From assembly GCA_045598025.1 (NCBI GenBank), contig JAZLLH010000040.1, positions 1-38,650 on the forward strand: a stretch of DNA of 38,650 nt, given 5' to 3'. The notes under the pieces were generated by a model. That model saw only the letters and a list, made by a program, of their open reading frames with translations, searched no databases and had not been told where the DNA came from. This stretch comes from UBA1195 sp045598025 (GTDB lineage: Bacteria; Bacteroidota; Bacteroidia; Bacteroidales; WCHB1-69). Numbering within the stretch: position 1 is the stretch's first letter; each line of letters opens with the position of its first letter. Shown in pieces: positions 17,031 through 24,224 of the stretch. The position numbers and the translations under genes were made by a program.

Positions 17031-17597
17031 ATGGAACTGTTTTCTATCCTACTTATCGCATTGGCTTTGGCTATGGACAGTTTTGCCGTAAGTGTGTCTT
17101 GCGGTACGCAGATGTCCCGTTTCCGGACAATGCAGGCGGTAGTGATAGCTTTCACCATGGGCTTTTTTCAGGCAGTCATGCCCCTGTTGGGTTGGCTGTT
17201 GGGGGTGGAATGCGTGGAATGGGTCAGCCGTTTCGATCATTGGATAGCCTTTGGTCTGTTGCTTTTCCTGGGTGTCCGGATGATTGTGGATGCCATGAAA
17301 AAGGAGGAGTCTGTAAAGGATAAGGAGCTGCATCTGGGGTGGAAAGTTCTATGTATGATGGGAATCGCTACCAGTATAGATGCGCTGGCAGTCGGAGTCA
17401 GTTTCGCCATGATGGGTGTGGAAGTGTGGCTCCCGGCGCTGATTATCGGATTGGTGACCTACGTTCTTTCCTTTGCGGGAGTGGGTATAGGTTACCGTTT
17501 CGGCAGACTGGAAAAAATCAACGTCCGCCTGATAGGGGGAGTGATTCTGATTGCCATTGGTTTGAAAATTTTGATATCGGATTTGTGTATCGCATGA
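17031..17597 (+). CDS. mntP: Manganese efflux pump MntP
   Basis: A 188-residue inner-membrane protein with six hydrophobic helices, the standard MntP length. The two half-repeats each carry the conserved acidic helix: LALAMDSFAVSVS (Asp16) and IATSIDALAVGVSFAMM. Members export excess Mn2+. The stop overlaps the ATG of the PfkB kinase gene (ATGA, 17594-17597). Confidence 0.93.
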   Translation: MELFSILLIALALAMDSFAVSVSCGTQMSRFRTMQAVVIAFTMGFFQAVMPLLGWLLGVECVEWVSRFDHWIAFGLLLFLGVRMIVDAMKKEESVKDKELHLGWKVLCMMGIATSIDALAVGVSFAMMGVEVWLPALIIGLVTYVLSFAGVGIGYRFGRLEKINVRLIGGVILIAIGLKILISDLCIA

Positions 17598-18580
17598 AAA
17601 AGATTTTAGGAATGGGCAATGCCCTTACGGATGTGTTGATCCGAATGCCGGACGATGCTTTGTTGAAACGTTTTGAACTGTCTCCGGGCAGTATGCGCCT
17701 GATTACATCGGATGTGGCCGAGGAAATAGCCTCTGCCGCCCGTGTATATCCCCAGCAAATCGCCATTGGCGGTTCGGCTTCGAATACCGTTCGCGCCGCT
17801 TCCCGTTTGGGCGGAAGCTGTGCCTTTGTAGGAAAAATAGGAAAGGATGAGTATGGAAAGGCTTTCGCTGAACAGATGGCAGTTTGTGGAATACAGTCCC
17901 ATCTGATTGCATCCGATGGAATGATGTCCGGGTTCGCCATGGCTTTGATTACGCCGGATGGAGAGCGTACTTTCGCTACCTATCTGGGAGCCGCATCCCA
18001 ATTGTCGGATGCCGATATTGAGGAGGAGTGTTTCCATGCTGCGGATTATTTCCACATAGAGGGATATCTGGTGCAAAACTATGCCCTGATTGAAAAAGCA
18101 GTGCGTATGGCCAAGGGAAAAGGCCTTGTCGTATCCTTGGATTTGGCTAGTTTCAATGTAGTGGAAGAACATTTTGATTTTCTGGAACATCTGGTGGACG
18201 AATATGTGGATATCGTCTTTGCCAACGAAGAGGAAGCCCAGGCTTTTACCGGAATGGGTCCCGAGGAGTCTGCGGATATTCTGGGCGCTTTGAGTTCGGT
18301 CGCCGTCGTCAAGATGGGAGGAAAGGGTTCTGTTATCCGGAGCGGGGAAAACTTTATCCGTATTCCGGCGGTTCCGGCGGATAGGGTGGATACAACGGCT
18401 GCCGGGGATTTTTATGCGGCAGGATTCCTGTATGCCCACAGTCAGGGTTGCGGACTGGAGGCTTGTGGGCAGATCGGTTCGCTGATGGGATCCCGTATCA
18501 TTGAAAAAGTCGGAGCCGATTTTTCGGCCGGGGAATGGGAAAAACTTCGTGCAGAAGTGGATCTCCTTATTAAAGCGTAG
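17594..18580 (+). CDS. PfkB-family sugar/nucleoside kinase (adenosine kinase-like)
   Basis: A 328-residue cytosolic kinase. The N-terminus MKKILGMGNALTDVLIRMPDD and IAIGGSASNTVRAASRLGG fit the first PfkB signature; the second is DTTAAGDFYAAGFLYAHSQG, with Asp272 as the likely catalytic base. The closest characterised relatives with this opening are adenosine kinase-like or ribokinase-family proteins, but the substrate cannot be read from sequence. I chose the ATG at 17594; the longer upstream frame runs through mntP and is spurious. It is translationally coupled to mntP. Confidence 0.88.
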   Translation: MKKILGMGNALTDVLIRMPDDALLKRFELSPGSMRLITSDVAEEIASAARVYPQQIAIGGSASNTVRAASRLGGSCAFVGKIGKDEYGKAFAEQMAVCGIQSHLIASDGMMSGFAMALITPDGERTFATYLGAASQLSDADIEEECFHAADYFHIEGYLVQNYALIEKAVRMAKGKGLVVSLDLASFNVVEEHFDFLEHLVDEYVDIVFANEEEAQAFTGMGPEESADILGALSSVAVVKMGGKGSVIRSGENFIRIPAVPADRVDTTAAGDFYAAGFLYAHSQGCGLEACGQIGSLMGSRIIEKVGADFSAGEWEKLRAEVDLLIKA

Positions 18581-18634
18581 CTATTTTTTAATTGAAAATA
18601 AACAAAAAAAATTAATAACCAACAAAAACATTTT

Positions 18635-19876
18635 ATGATGAAAAAAGTATTGTTTTTTGCTGCTATGGCCGTATTCGGTCTCAGTGCAAACGCTCAGAAC
18701 AGTCAGATGAAGGCTGTGCTCGAAAGAATGATGCCGAATATCATGCGCAACCAAGCCGTGATGTCGGTCAATGAAGTGATTTCGGATTCTATTCTCGGTA
18801 AATATTCCGTAAGAGAATATGAGGATGGTGTGGAAAAGTTGTATGTTTATTATAACAATGTTGCTGGAACGTATGATTTGAGCCATATTGAATATACCAG
18901 GTATATGAAAGGTTTGGTATTGGAAAAAGGAATACTGAGTGCTTCGGGGGACACCTTGGAGCGTACCCTCTATGATTATGCTGGTAATGATTTGATTACC
19001 AGAAATTATACCTACTCGACTTCCGGCAGCGAGTTACTGGAAGAGAATCACTACTATGGTTACAAGCCCGTCAGTCTCGGGGTTATTTCCACTTTGGCTG
19101 AATCCTTGGGTTTCAATCTGATGCTCTGCGATTCGATGAAAGTCATCACTTATGAAGAGGGTGACACCGTCGTTCTGCCGGCTGTGTTTACATTCAATGC
19201 CAGCGGCATTCCTACGGCCATCTCTTTCAAATTGGATCTGGGAGGTATGAGTGCAGACATCATTCTGGATTTGTCCTATACCAACAATCTGCCGACCAGC
19301 GCTCTTGTCAGAATAGAACTGATGGGCGGTGTGATCAAGGTGGATGCTCTTTCCGGTACGGTTACCTACAATGCGGCCGGACAGCCTTTGGCTCTGGAGA
19401 TACTTCCGCTTGAAAATCCCTACTTCGATGTGGCTGATTTTATTGGAGGAAAATTGAAAATTGAAAATGCCTATGAGGCTGACAAACTGCATTCCGTGTC
19501 CTACTATGCTTGGGATGAGGAACTGGAAACTCCCGCTTACAGTCTGGAATCCCGCGATTATTACACCTATGATGCCGATGGCGGAATAGATACGGTGTTT
19601 ACGTATTATTTCTTTGAAAAAGAAGCTGGTCTGGCTTCTGCTACCCGTTTGGATGTGAACGTTGCTCCGAATCCCGTACAGGACTTGCTGCATATCAGCG
19701 GTTTGAACCAAAGCACCCAGGTGAGTGTCTACAATGCCGAAGGCCGTCTGCTGTCCCGTACTCGGGTGGAAGGTGAAGATGCCGTTATTTCCCTGCAGGA
19801 ATTTTCTGCCGGTCTCTACATTGTCAGAATGCAGAACGAAGAAGGAAGTGCCGTATGCAAAGTTGTCAAACGCTAA
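18635..19876 (+). CDS. T9SS cargo protein with type A C-terminal sorting domain
   Basis: A 413-residue secreted protein. It starts with signal peptide MMKKVLFFAAMAVFGLSANAQ (a second ATG follows immediately) and ends in a clear Por_Secre_tail of about 70 residues: VAPNPVQDLLHISG, VSVYNAEGRLL, FSAGLYIVRMQNEEG, VVKR. Such tails direct export by the T9SS and are usually removed, with the product attached to the surface. The middle (30-340) is beta-rich, with many Tyr/Asp/Thr residues and repeated YxYDADG- or TYNAAGQ-like turns, but no enzyme motif I recognise. It follows the PfkB gene by 54 bases. Confidence 0.88.
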   Translation: MMKKVLFFAAMAVFGLSANAQNSQMKAVLERMMPNIMRNQAVMSVNEVISDSILGKYSVREYEDGVEKLYVYYNNVAGTYDLSHIEYTRYMKGLVLEKGILSASGDTLERTLYDYAGNDLITRNYTYSTSGSELLEENHYYGYKPVSLGVISTLAESLGFNLMLCDSMKVITYEEGDTVVLPAVFTFNASGIPTAISFKLDLGGMSADIILDLSYTNNLPTSALVRIELMGGVIKVDALSGTVTYNAAGQPLALEILPLENPYFDVADFIGGKLKIENAYEADKLHSVSYYAWDEELETPAYSLESRDYYTYDADGGIDTVFTYYFFEKEAGLASATRLDVNVAPNPVQDLLHISGLNQSTQVSVYNAEGRLLSRTRVEGEDAVISLQEFSAGLYIVRMQNEEGSAVCKVVKR

Positions 19877-19886
19877 AAACGGAAAT

Positions 19887-20291
19887 ATGGCACTCGAAGT
19901 AAGTGGAAAATTGATACAGCTCCTGCCTCCCCAACAGGGAAACGGTGGACGTGGTCCTTGGAGCAAGCAGGAATTTGTCATTGAGACAACGGATCAGTAT
20001 CCCAAGAAGATTTGTATTTCCGCATGGAATGACAGAGCCTCTCAGGTGGGACAGATTCCCATCGGATCGACGGTGCGGGTATCGATAAATATCGAGTCCC
20101 GTGAGTACAACGGTAAGTGGTATACGGATATCCGCATGTGGAATATAGCGATTGGTGAAGCAACCGCTATTGACCCTACCTATCCCGGAACACAGTATGT
20201 TGACGCTCCTATACAGCCAATGAATCAGGGAATGCAGTCTGCTCCGATTTCGGAAGTTGCTCAGGACAGTTCCGATGATCTTCCGTTCTAG
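19887..20291 (+). CDS. DUF3127 protein with SSB-like C-terminal tip
   Basis: A 134-residue cytosolic protein. The first 95 residues (ALEVSGKLIQLLPPQQG, KQEFVIETTDQYPKKICISAWNDRA, GSTVRVSINIESREYNGKWYTDIR) match DUF3127, a Bacteroidota family with an OB-fold-like strand pattern. A flexible Pro/Gln/Met-rich linker follows and the protein ends in SSDDLPF, very close to the DDDIPF tip of single-stranded DNA-binding protein. It begins 10 bases after the T9SS cargo gene and is closed by an intrinsic terminator. A single-stranded DNA or RNA role is an inference from this architecture. Confidence 0.85.
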   Translation: MALEVSGKLIQLLPPQQGNGGRGPWSKQEFVIETTDQYPKKICISAWNDRASQVGQIPIGSTVRVSINIESREYNGKWYTDIRMWNIAIGEATAIDPTYPGTQYVDAPIQPMNQGMQSAPISEVAQDSSDDLPF

Positions 20292-20313
20292 TGACGGAAA
20301 GAAACGATTTGAC

Positions 20314-20343
20314 AGGAGGGTGCCCACGGGCATCCTCCTTTTT
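20314..20343 (+). terminator. Intrinsic terminator after the DUF3127 gene
   Basis: The stem AGGAGGGTGCCC / GGGCATCCTCCT has one G-T wobble and a tight 4-base loop, and is followed by TTTTTG. It starts 22 bases after the stop. Confidence 0.87.
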
Positions 20344-20418
20344 GTTTTCATCCGTACAGTTGATTTTTTGTACAATAAAAAGACATTTCAGACGTTATAC
20401 GAAATTAAATATTTGATT

Positions 20419-21180
20419 ATGCGTAAATGCGGATTGTTGTGTCTGATTTGCCTGAGTCTGTCTTTCTGCACGATTGCAGCTCCTGCGGAAATGGATCGCC
20501 AGTTTCGTCAGGCAAATGAGGCCTATGTGAAGAAGGATTACAATAGGGCTGCCAAATTGTATGAAGAATTAATTGCCGGAGGATGTTCGAGTGCATCCTT
20601 GTTTTACAATTACGGAAATGTCTGTTACCGGCAGAATGAGCTGGCTCAGGCCCTGTTGTGGTATGAGCGTGCCCTTCGTCTGGATCCTTCCGATGACGAC
20701 ATCCGGGCCAATATTGCTTTTGTGAATACCCAAACGGTGGACCAGATGGAGGTGCTCCCCGAATTTTTCCTCAAACGCTGGTGGACGAAGCTCGGTCAAA
20801 GCCTGTCGTTGACGGCATGGGCTGTATTGTCCATCGTCCTGGCTTTTCTGATGGCGGGCCTATTGGTATGGAGCCTGCTTTCTGCCAATCTGGGGCGTCG
20901 TGTCCGTTTGCTTTTTGTTTCTGTTGCTGTTTTTATTTTGCTTATAATCAGTGTGCTGATTTGCTTCTCTCAGAGAAGGCAGTTGAGCGTCACGGAGGCT
21001 ATTGTGACGGATTTGTCCGTTACGGTAAAGAGTACTCCGGATGTTTCCGGCACCGACCTGTTTACGGTGCACGAAGGCATGAAAGTGAGACAGACGGACC
21101 GGATGGGAGATTGGGTGGAAGTGGTGTTCCCGAATGGAAACAAAGGATGGATATTGAAAAAACAGATGGAAACCATATGA
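20419..21180 (+). CDS. batE: BatE-like TPR/SH3 membrane protein
   Basis: A 253-residue protein with a signal peptide or first membrane segment MRKCGLLCLICLSLSFCTIAA. TPR units follow (FRQANEAYVKKDYNRAAKLYEELIAGG; LFYNYGNVCYRQNELAQALLWYERALRLDP, about 28-100), then two transmembrane helices near 133-160 and 165-188, and a bacterial SH3 domain (about 195-253: VTVKSTPDVSGTDLFTVHEGMKV...GNKGWILKK). This is the BatE architecture of the Bacteroides aerotolerance operon, but moxR and batABCD are not adjacent. I chose the ATG at 20419 because it gives the signal sequence. The stop overlaps the DAHP synthase ATG (ATGA, 21177-21180). Confidence 0.82.
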   Translation: MRKCGLLCLICLSLSFCTIAAPAEMDRQFRQANEAYVKKDYNRAAKLYEELIAGGCSSASLFYNYGNVCYRQNELAQALLWYERALRLDPSDDDIRANIAFVNTQTVDQMEVLPEFFLKRWWTKLGQSLSLTAWAVLSIVLAFLMAGLLVWSLLSANLGRRVRLLFVSVAVFILLIISVLICFSQRRQLSVTEAIVTDLSVTVKSTPDVSGTDLFTVHEGMKVRQTDRMGDWVEVVFPNGNKGWILKKQMETI

Positions 21181-22211
21181 AGGAGTACCTGTGGATAGCC
21201 GGTCCCTGCGCGGCCGAATCCGAGTCCCAGATATGGGAAACGGCCGTTGCCCTGAAAGCGACAGGAAAGGTGTCGCTTTTCCGTTGCGGGATATGGAAGG
21301 CCAGAACCATGCCGGAAACTTTTGCAGGCATGGGTGAGGCGGCTCTTCCCGTTCTGAAAAAAGTGGAGGACGAACTGCAGTTACCAGTATGCGTGGAGGC
21401 TGCTTCCGCGCGTCATATAGAAGAGGCTGCTGCTTATGGAATCAGCCATTTCTGGATAGGAGCCCGTACGACGGTCAATCCTTTTCAGGTGCAGGAAATA
21501 GCAGAGGCATCCAAGGGTTTGGATCTGGATGTGATGATCAAAAATCCCATTGCGCCCGACATCAAATTGTGGGAAGGTGCATTCGAACGTTTCCGCCACG
21601 CCGGTATCCGTCGTCTGAAGGCCGTTTACAGGGGCTTTTCTACAGCATCTTCCGGCGTATATCGTAATCAGCCGCTCTGGAACCTGGCCATAGAATGGAA
21701 ACGGCAGCATCCGGAACTTCCCCTGTTGTGTGACCCTAGCCATATAGCCGGAAACAGGGAATGGGTGAAGGAAGTGGCACAGAAAGCCCTTTTTTTGGAT
21801 TTTGACGGTTTGATGGTCGAGGTACATCCGCATCCGGAAAATGCGTTGAGCGATGCCCGACAGCAGTTGCTTCCTTCGGAATACGGACAAATGATGGACA
21901 GCCTCCGCCTGACGGTGGCCAGCGGGACGGACGCCGTATTGGAAAAGTATCGCTCCCTGATTGACACCCTGGACAGGGAATGGCTGGAAATATTGTCCCG
22001 CCGTATGGAAATTTGCCGTGATATTGCCCGTTACAAGCAGGAAAAACATTTGAGTCTTTATCAGATGCAGCGGTGGAATCAGGTGTTGTCCGAAGCCATA
22101 CGCAGGGCTGAAGATCTGCATTTGGATCCGCATTATGTGGAGTCCGTAATGCAATTGGTACATGAAGCTTCCCTGGAAGAACAGCAGAGAATATTGGACG
22201 GGAAAGGTTAG
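21177..22211 (+). CDS. Bifunctional 3-deoxy-7-phosphoheptulonate synthase / chorismate mutase
   Basis: A 344-residue fusion. Residues 1-240 are a DAHP synthase of the KDSA-like class: IAGPCAAES, FRCGIWKART, FWIGARTTVNPFQVQE, MIKNPIAPD, LLCDPSHIAGNREWV and MVEVHPHPENALSDARQQL. It condenses phosphoenolpyruvate and erythrose 4-phosphate, the entry to aromatic amino acids. Residues about 255-340 are a type II (AroQ) chorismate mutase: YRSLIDTLDREWLEILSRRMEI and ARYKQEKHLSLYQMQRW. The mutase part may allow prephenate feedback on the synthase, as in related fusions. A longer upstream frame through batE is spurious. Its pairing with batE looks incidental. Confidence 0.93.
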   Translation: MKEYLWIAGPCAAESESQIWETAVALKATGKVSLFRCGIWKARTMPETFAGMGEAALPVLKKVEDELQLPVCVEAASARHIEEAAAYGISHFWIGARTTVNPFQVQEIAEASKGLDLDVMIKNPIAPDIKLWEGAFERFRHAGIRRLKAVYRGFSTASSGVYRNQPLWNLAIEWKRQHPELPLLCDPSHIAGNREWVKEVAQKALFLDFDGLMVEVHPHPENALSDARQQLLPSEYGQMMDSLRLTVASGTDAVLEKYRSLIDTLDREWLEILSRRMEICRDIARYKQEKHLSLYQMQRWNQVLSEAIRRAEDLHLDPHYVESVMQLVHEASLEEQQRILDGKG

Positions 22212-22287
22212 GCGTTTTTTTTTTTGGATAAAACAGGCTGAAGTATCCGTATTTTTTTTAAATTTGTAGCTTTAAAACAGCAAAGAG

Positions 22288-23163
22288 ATGAAATCAATTC
22301 TGCGTGGTACGGGAGTAGCCCTGATTACTCCTTTTAAAAAAGATTTTTCCATTGATTTTGAGCGGATTACCGAAATGGTAGATCATCTGATTTCCCAGGG
22401 AGCAGACTATATCGTCGCCTTGGGGACAACGGCAGAAACACCCGCCATGTCTTTCGAAGAACGTCGGAGTATTCTGCAAACGGTGACAGAAGCTGTCAAA
22501 GACAGGGTTCCCGTCGTGGCCGGGATCGGTTGCAACAATCCTTTGGAGGTGATAGAGCAGATCCGTCTTTTTGATTTGAAAAAAGTGAGTGCCATCCTTT
22601 CGGTGGCTCCTTATTACAATAAGCCCCAGCAGCGAGGATTGCTGGGACATTACCGTATGGTTGCCGAGGCTTCCCCGCTGCCCCTGATTCTGTACAACGT
22701 ACCCGGACGTACGGGAGTGAACATATCGGCTGAAACCACATTGGAACTGGCCCGCACGGAACCGAAAATCGTAGCGGTAAAAGAAGCCTCTGGAATTCTG
22801 CCGCAGATAATGAAAATATTATCCGACAAGCCTCAGGATTTTACTGTAATTTCGGGTGATGACCAGTTGACGCTGCCTTTGATTGCCTGCGGAGCGGAAG
22901 GCGTGATTTCCGTGGTGGCCAACGCCTATCCTCGAGAAATGTCGGACATGGTGCGTCTGGCTCTGAACGGCAGGTATGAAGAAGCGCGTCATCTGCACTA
23001 CCGTCTGCTTCCGGTGATGCAGGCCTGTTTCAGGGAAGGCAGTCCGTCCGGAGTCAAGGCTTTTCTGGAGGCTCAGGGCCGCATTCTGTCCTATGTGCGT
23101 CTGCCTTTGGTCAATGTGTCTGACGAGCTTCGCGAACAGATCCGAAAGATAGTGGAGGGCTAG
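22288..23163 (+). CDS. dapA: 4-hydroxy-tetrahydrodipicolinate synthase
   Basis: A 291-residue class I aldolase that condenses pyruvate with aspartate semialdehyde, the first committed step to lysine and diaminopimelate. Visible sites are the Schiff-base lysine K165 in VAVKEASG, the Tyr136 proton relay in LILYNVPGRTG, and LGTTAETPAM where most enzymes read GTTGE. A TAGCTTTA box at 22267-22274 is a weak promoter candidate. holA begins 3 bases after its stop. Confidence 0.96.
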   Translation: MKSILRGTGVALITPFKKDFSIDFERITEMVDHLISQGADYIVALGTTAETPAMSFEERRSILQTVTEAVKDRVPVVAGIGCNNPLEVIEQIRLFDLKKVSAILSVAPYYNKPQQRGLLGHYRMVAEASPLPLILYNVPGRTGVNISAETTLELARTEPKIVAVKEASGILPQIMKILSDKPQDFTVISGDDQLTLPLIACGAEGVISVVANAYPREMSDMVRLALNGRYEEARHLHYRLLPVMQACFREGSPSGVKAFLEAQGRILSYVRLPLVNVSDELREQIRKIVEG

Positions 23164-23166
23164 CTT

Positions 23167-24195
23167 ATGCCTCATCGTATTCTTATCAATGAAATCAAAA
23201 AGGGAAAATATTTCCCGGTTTATCTGCTGATGGGCGAAGAACCCTATTTCATCGACAAGGTGGCGGATTATCTGCAGCATCATTTTTTTGAAGATGACGG
23301 CATGCGGGATTTCAACCAGCAGGTAGTGTACGGTAAAGATGTGCGGGCCGAAGATATTGTCACCATGGCCAAGGAGTATCCGATGATGTCCGAGCATCGT
23401 TTGCTTATCGTAAGGGAGGCCCAGGATATGCAGAAAACTTCCGGTCAGAAGGAGTCCGACAGTTTTGCCCTGCTGACGGATTATGCGATGCATCCGCAAA
23501 TGCAGACTCTGCTGGTATTGTGTTACAAATACAAAAAAGTGGACAAACGTTCGGCCTTTTACAAGGCGGTGAGCAAAATGGGGAGGGTGATGGAATCTCC
23601 GACCTTGTACGACAACAACATTCCGAAATATGTCCAGGAAATGGCGGAAGAAAAAGGATTCCGTATCGATTCTTCAGCAGCTGATCTGGTGGCAGCTCAT
23701 ATAGGAACGGATTTGTCCAGAGTAGACAAAGAGTTGGATAAATTTGTCAATCTGCTGCAGCCCGGAGACAACATTACGGCCGCACTGATTGAAAAGCACA
23801 TAGGTATCAGTCGGGAATACAACGGATTCGAACTCAGCAACGCTCTTTTGGAACGCAATCTGTCCAAGGTATATACCATCATTGATTTCTTTTCGAAAAA
23901 TCCCAAGGAATATCCGAATCCCAAAATCATCCCCATGCTGTACAGTACTTTTCTGAAGTTGCTGCAGTATCATTATCTGCCGGACAAACGGGATTTGAGT
24001 TCCATAGGTGTGATTTGGAAAATGGAGAATACTTTCCGCTCGGCCGCAACGTATTACTCCTTGCCGATATGTATCCGCATCATTCATCAATTGAAGGAGT
24101 ATGATTTGAAATCCAAAGGCTTCGACGGATACAACGTGGAAGATACGGATCTGCTGAAAGAATTGTGTTTTCGTATCCTGAACCGGGCTGTGTAG
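23167..24195 (+). CDS. holA: DNA polymerase III delta subunit
   Basis: A 342-residue clamp-loader subunit that opens the sliding clamp. Diagnostic segments are YFPVYLLMGEEPYFIDKVADYL near the start, LLIVREAQDMQK, DKRSAFYKAV, and VAAHIGTDLSRVDKELDKFVNLL in the middle, with HIGISREYNGFELSNALLERNL beginning the collar domain. Length fits the family. It starts 3 bases after dapA, so the two share a transcript. Confidence 0.92.
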   Translation: MPHRILINEIKKGKYFPVYLLMGEEPYFIDKVADYLQHHFFEDDGMRDFNQQVVYGKDVRAEDIVTMAKEYPMMSEHRLLIVREAQDMQKTSGQKESDSFALLTDYAMHPQMQTLLVLCYKYKKVDKRSAFYKAVSKMGRVMESPTLYDNNIPKYVQEMAEEKGFRIDSSAADLVAAHIGTDLSRVDKELDKFVNLLQPGDNITAALIEKHIGISREYNGFELSNALLERNLSKVYTIIDFFSKNPKEYPNPKIIPMLYSTFLKLLQYHYLPDKRDLSSIGVIWKMENTFRSAATYYSLPICIRIIHQLKEYDLKSKGFDGYNVEDTDLLKELCFRILNRAV

Positions 24196-24224
24196 TCTGT
24201 TCTTTTTTGAAAAACAGTTTGCGT

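Noticed and set aside
17339..17593. N-terminal extension of the PfkB kinase
   Set aside because: It runs through mntP out of frame. The kinase signature begins right at the ATG at 17594, which forms an ATGA overlap.
20781..21176. N-terminal extension of DAHP synthase/chorismate mutase
   Set aside because: It overlaps batE out of frame and shows no domain; IAGPCAAES begins a few residues after the ATG at 21177.
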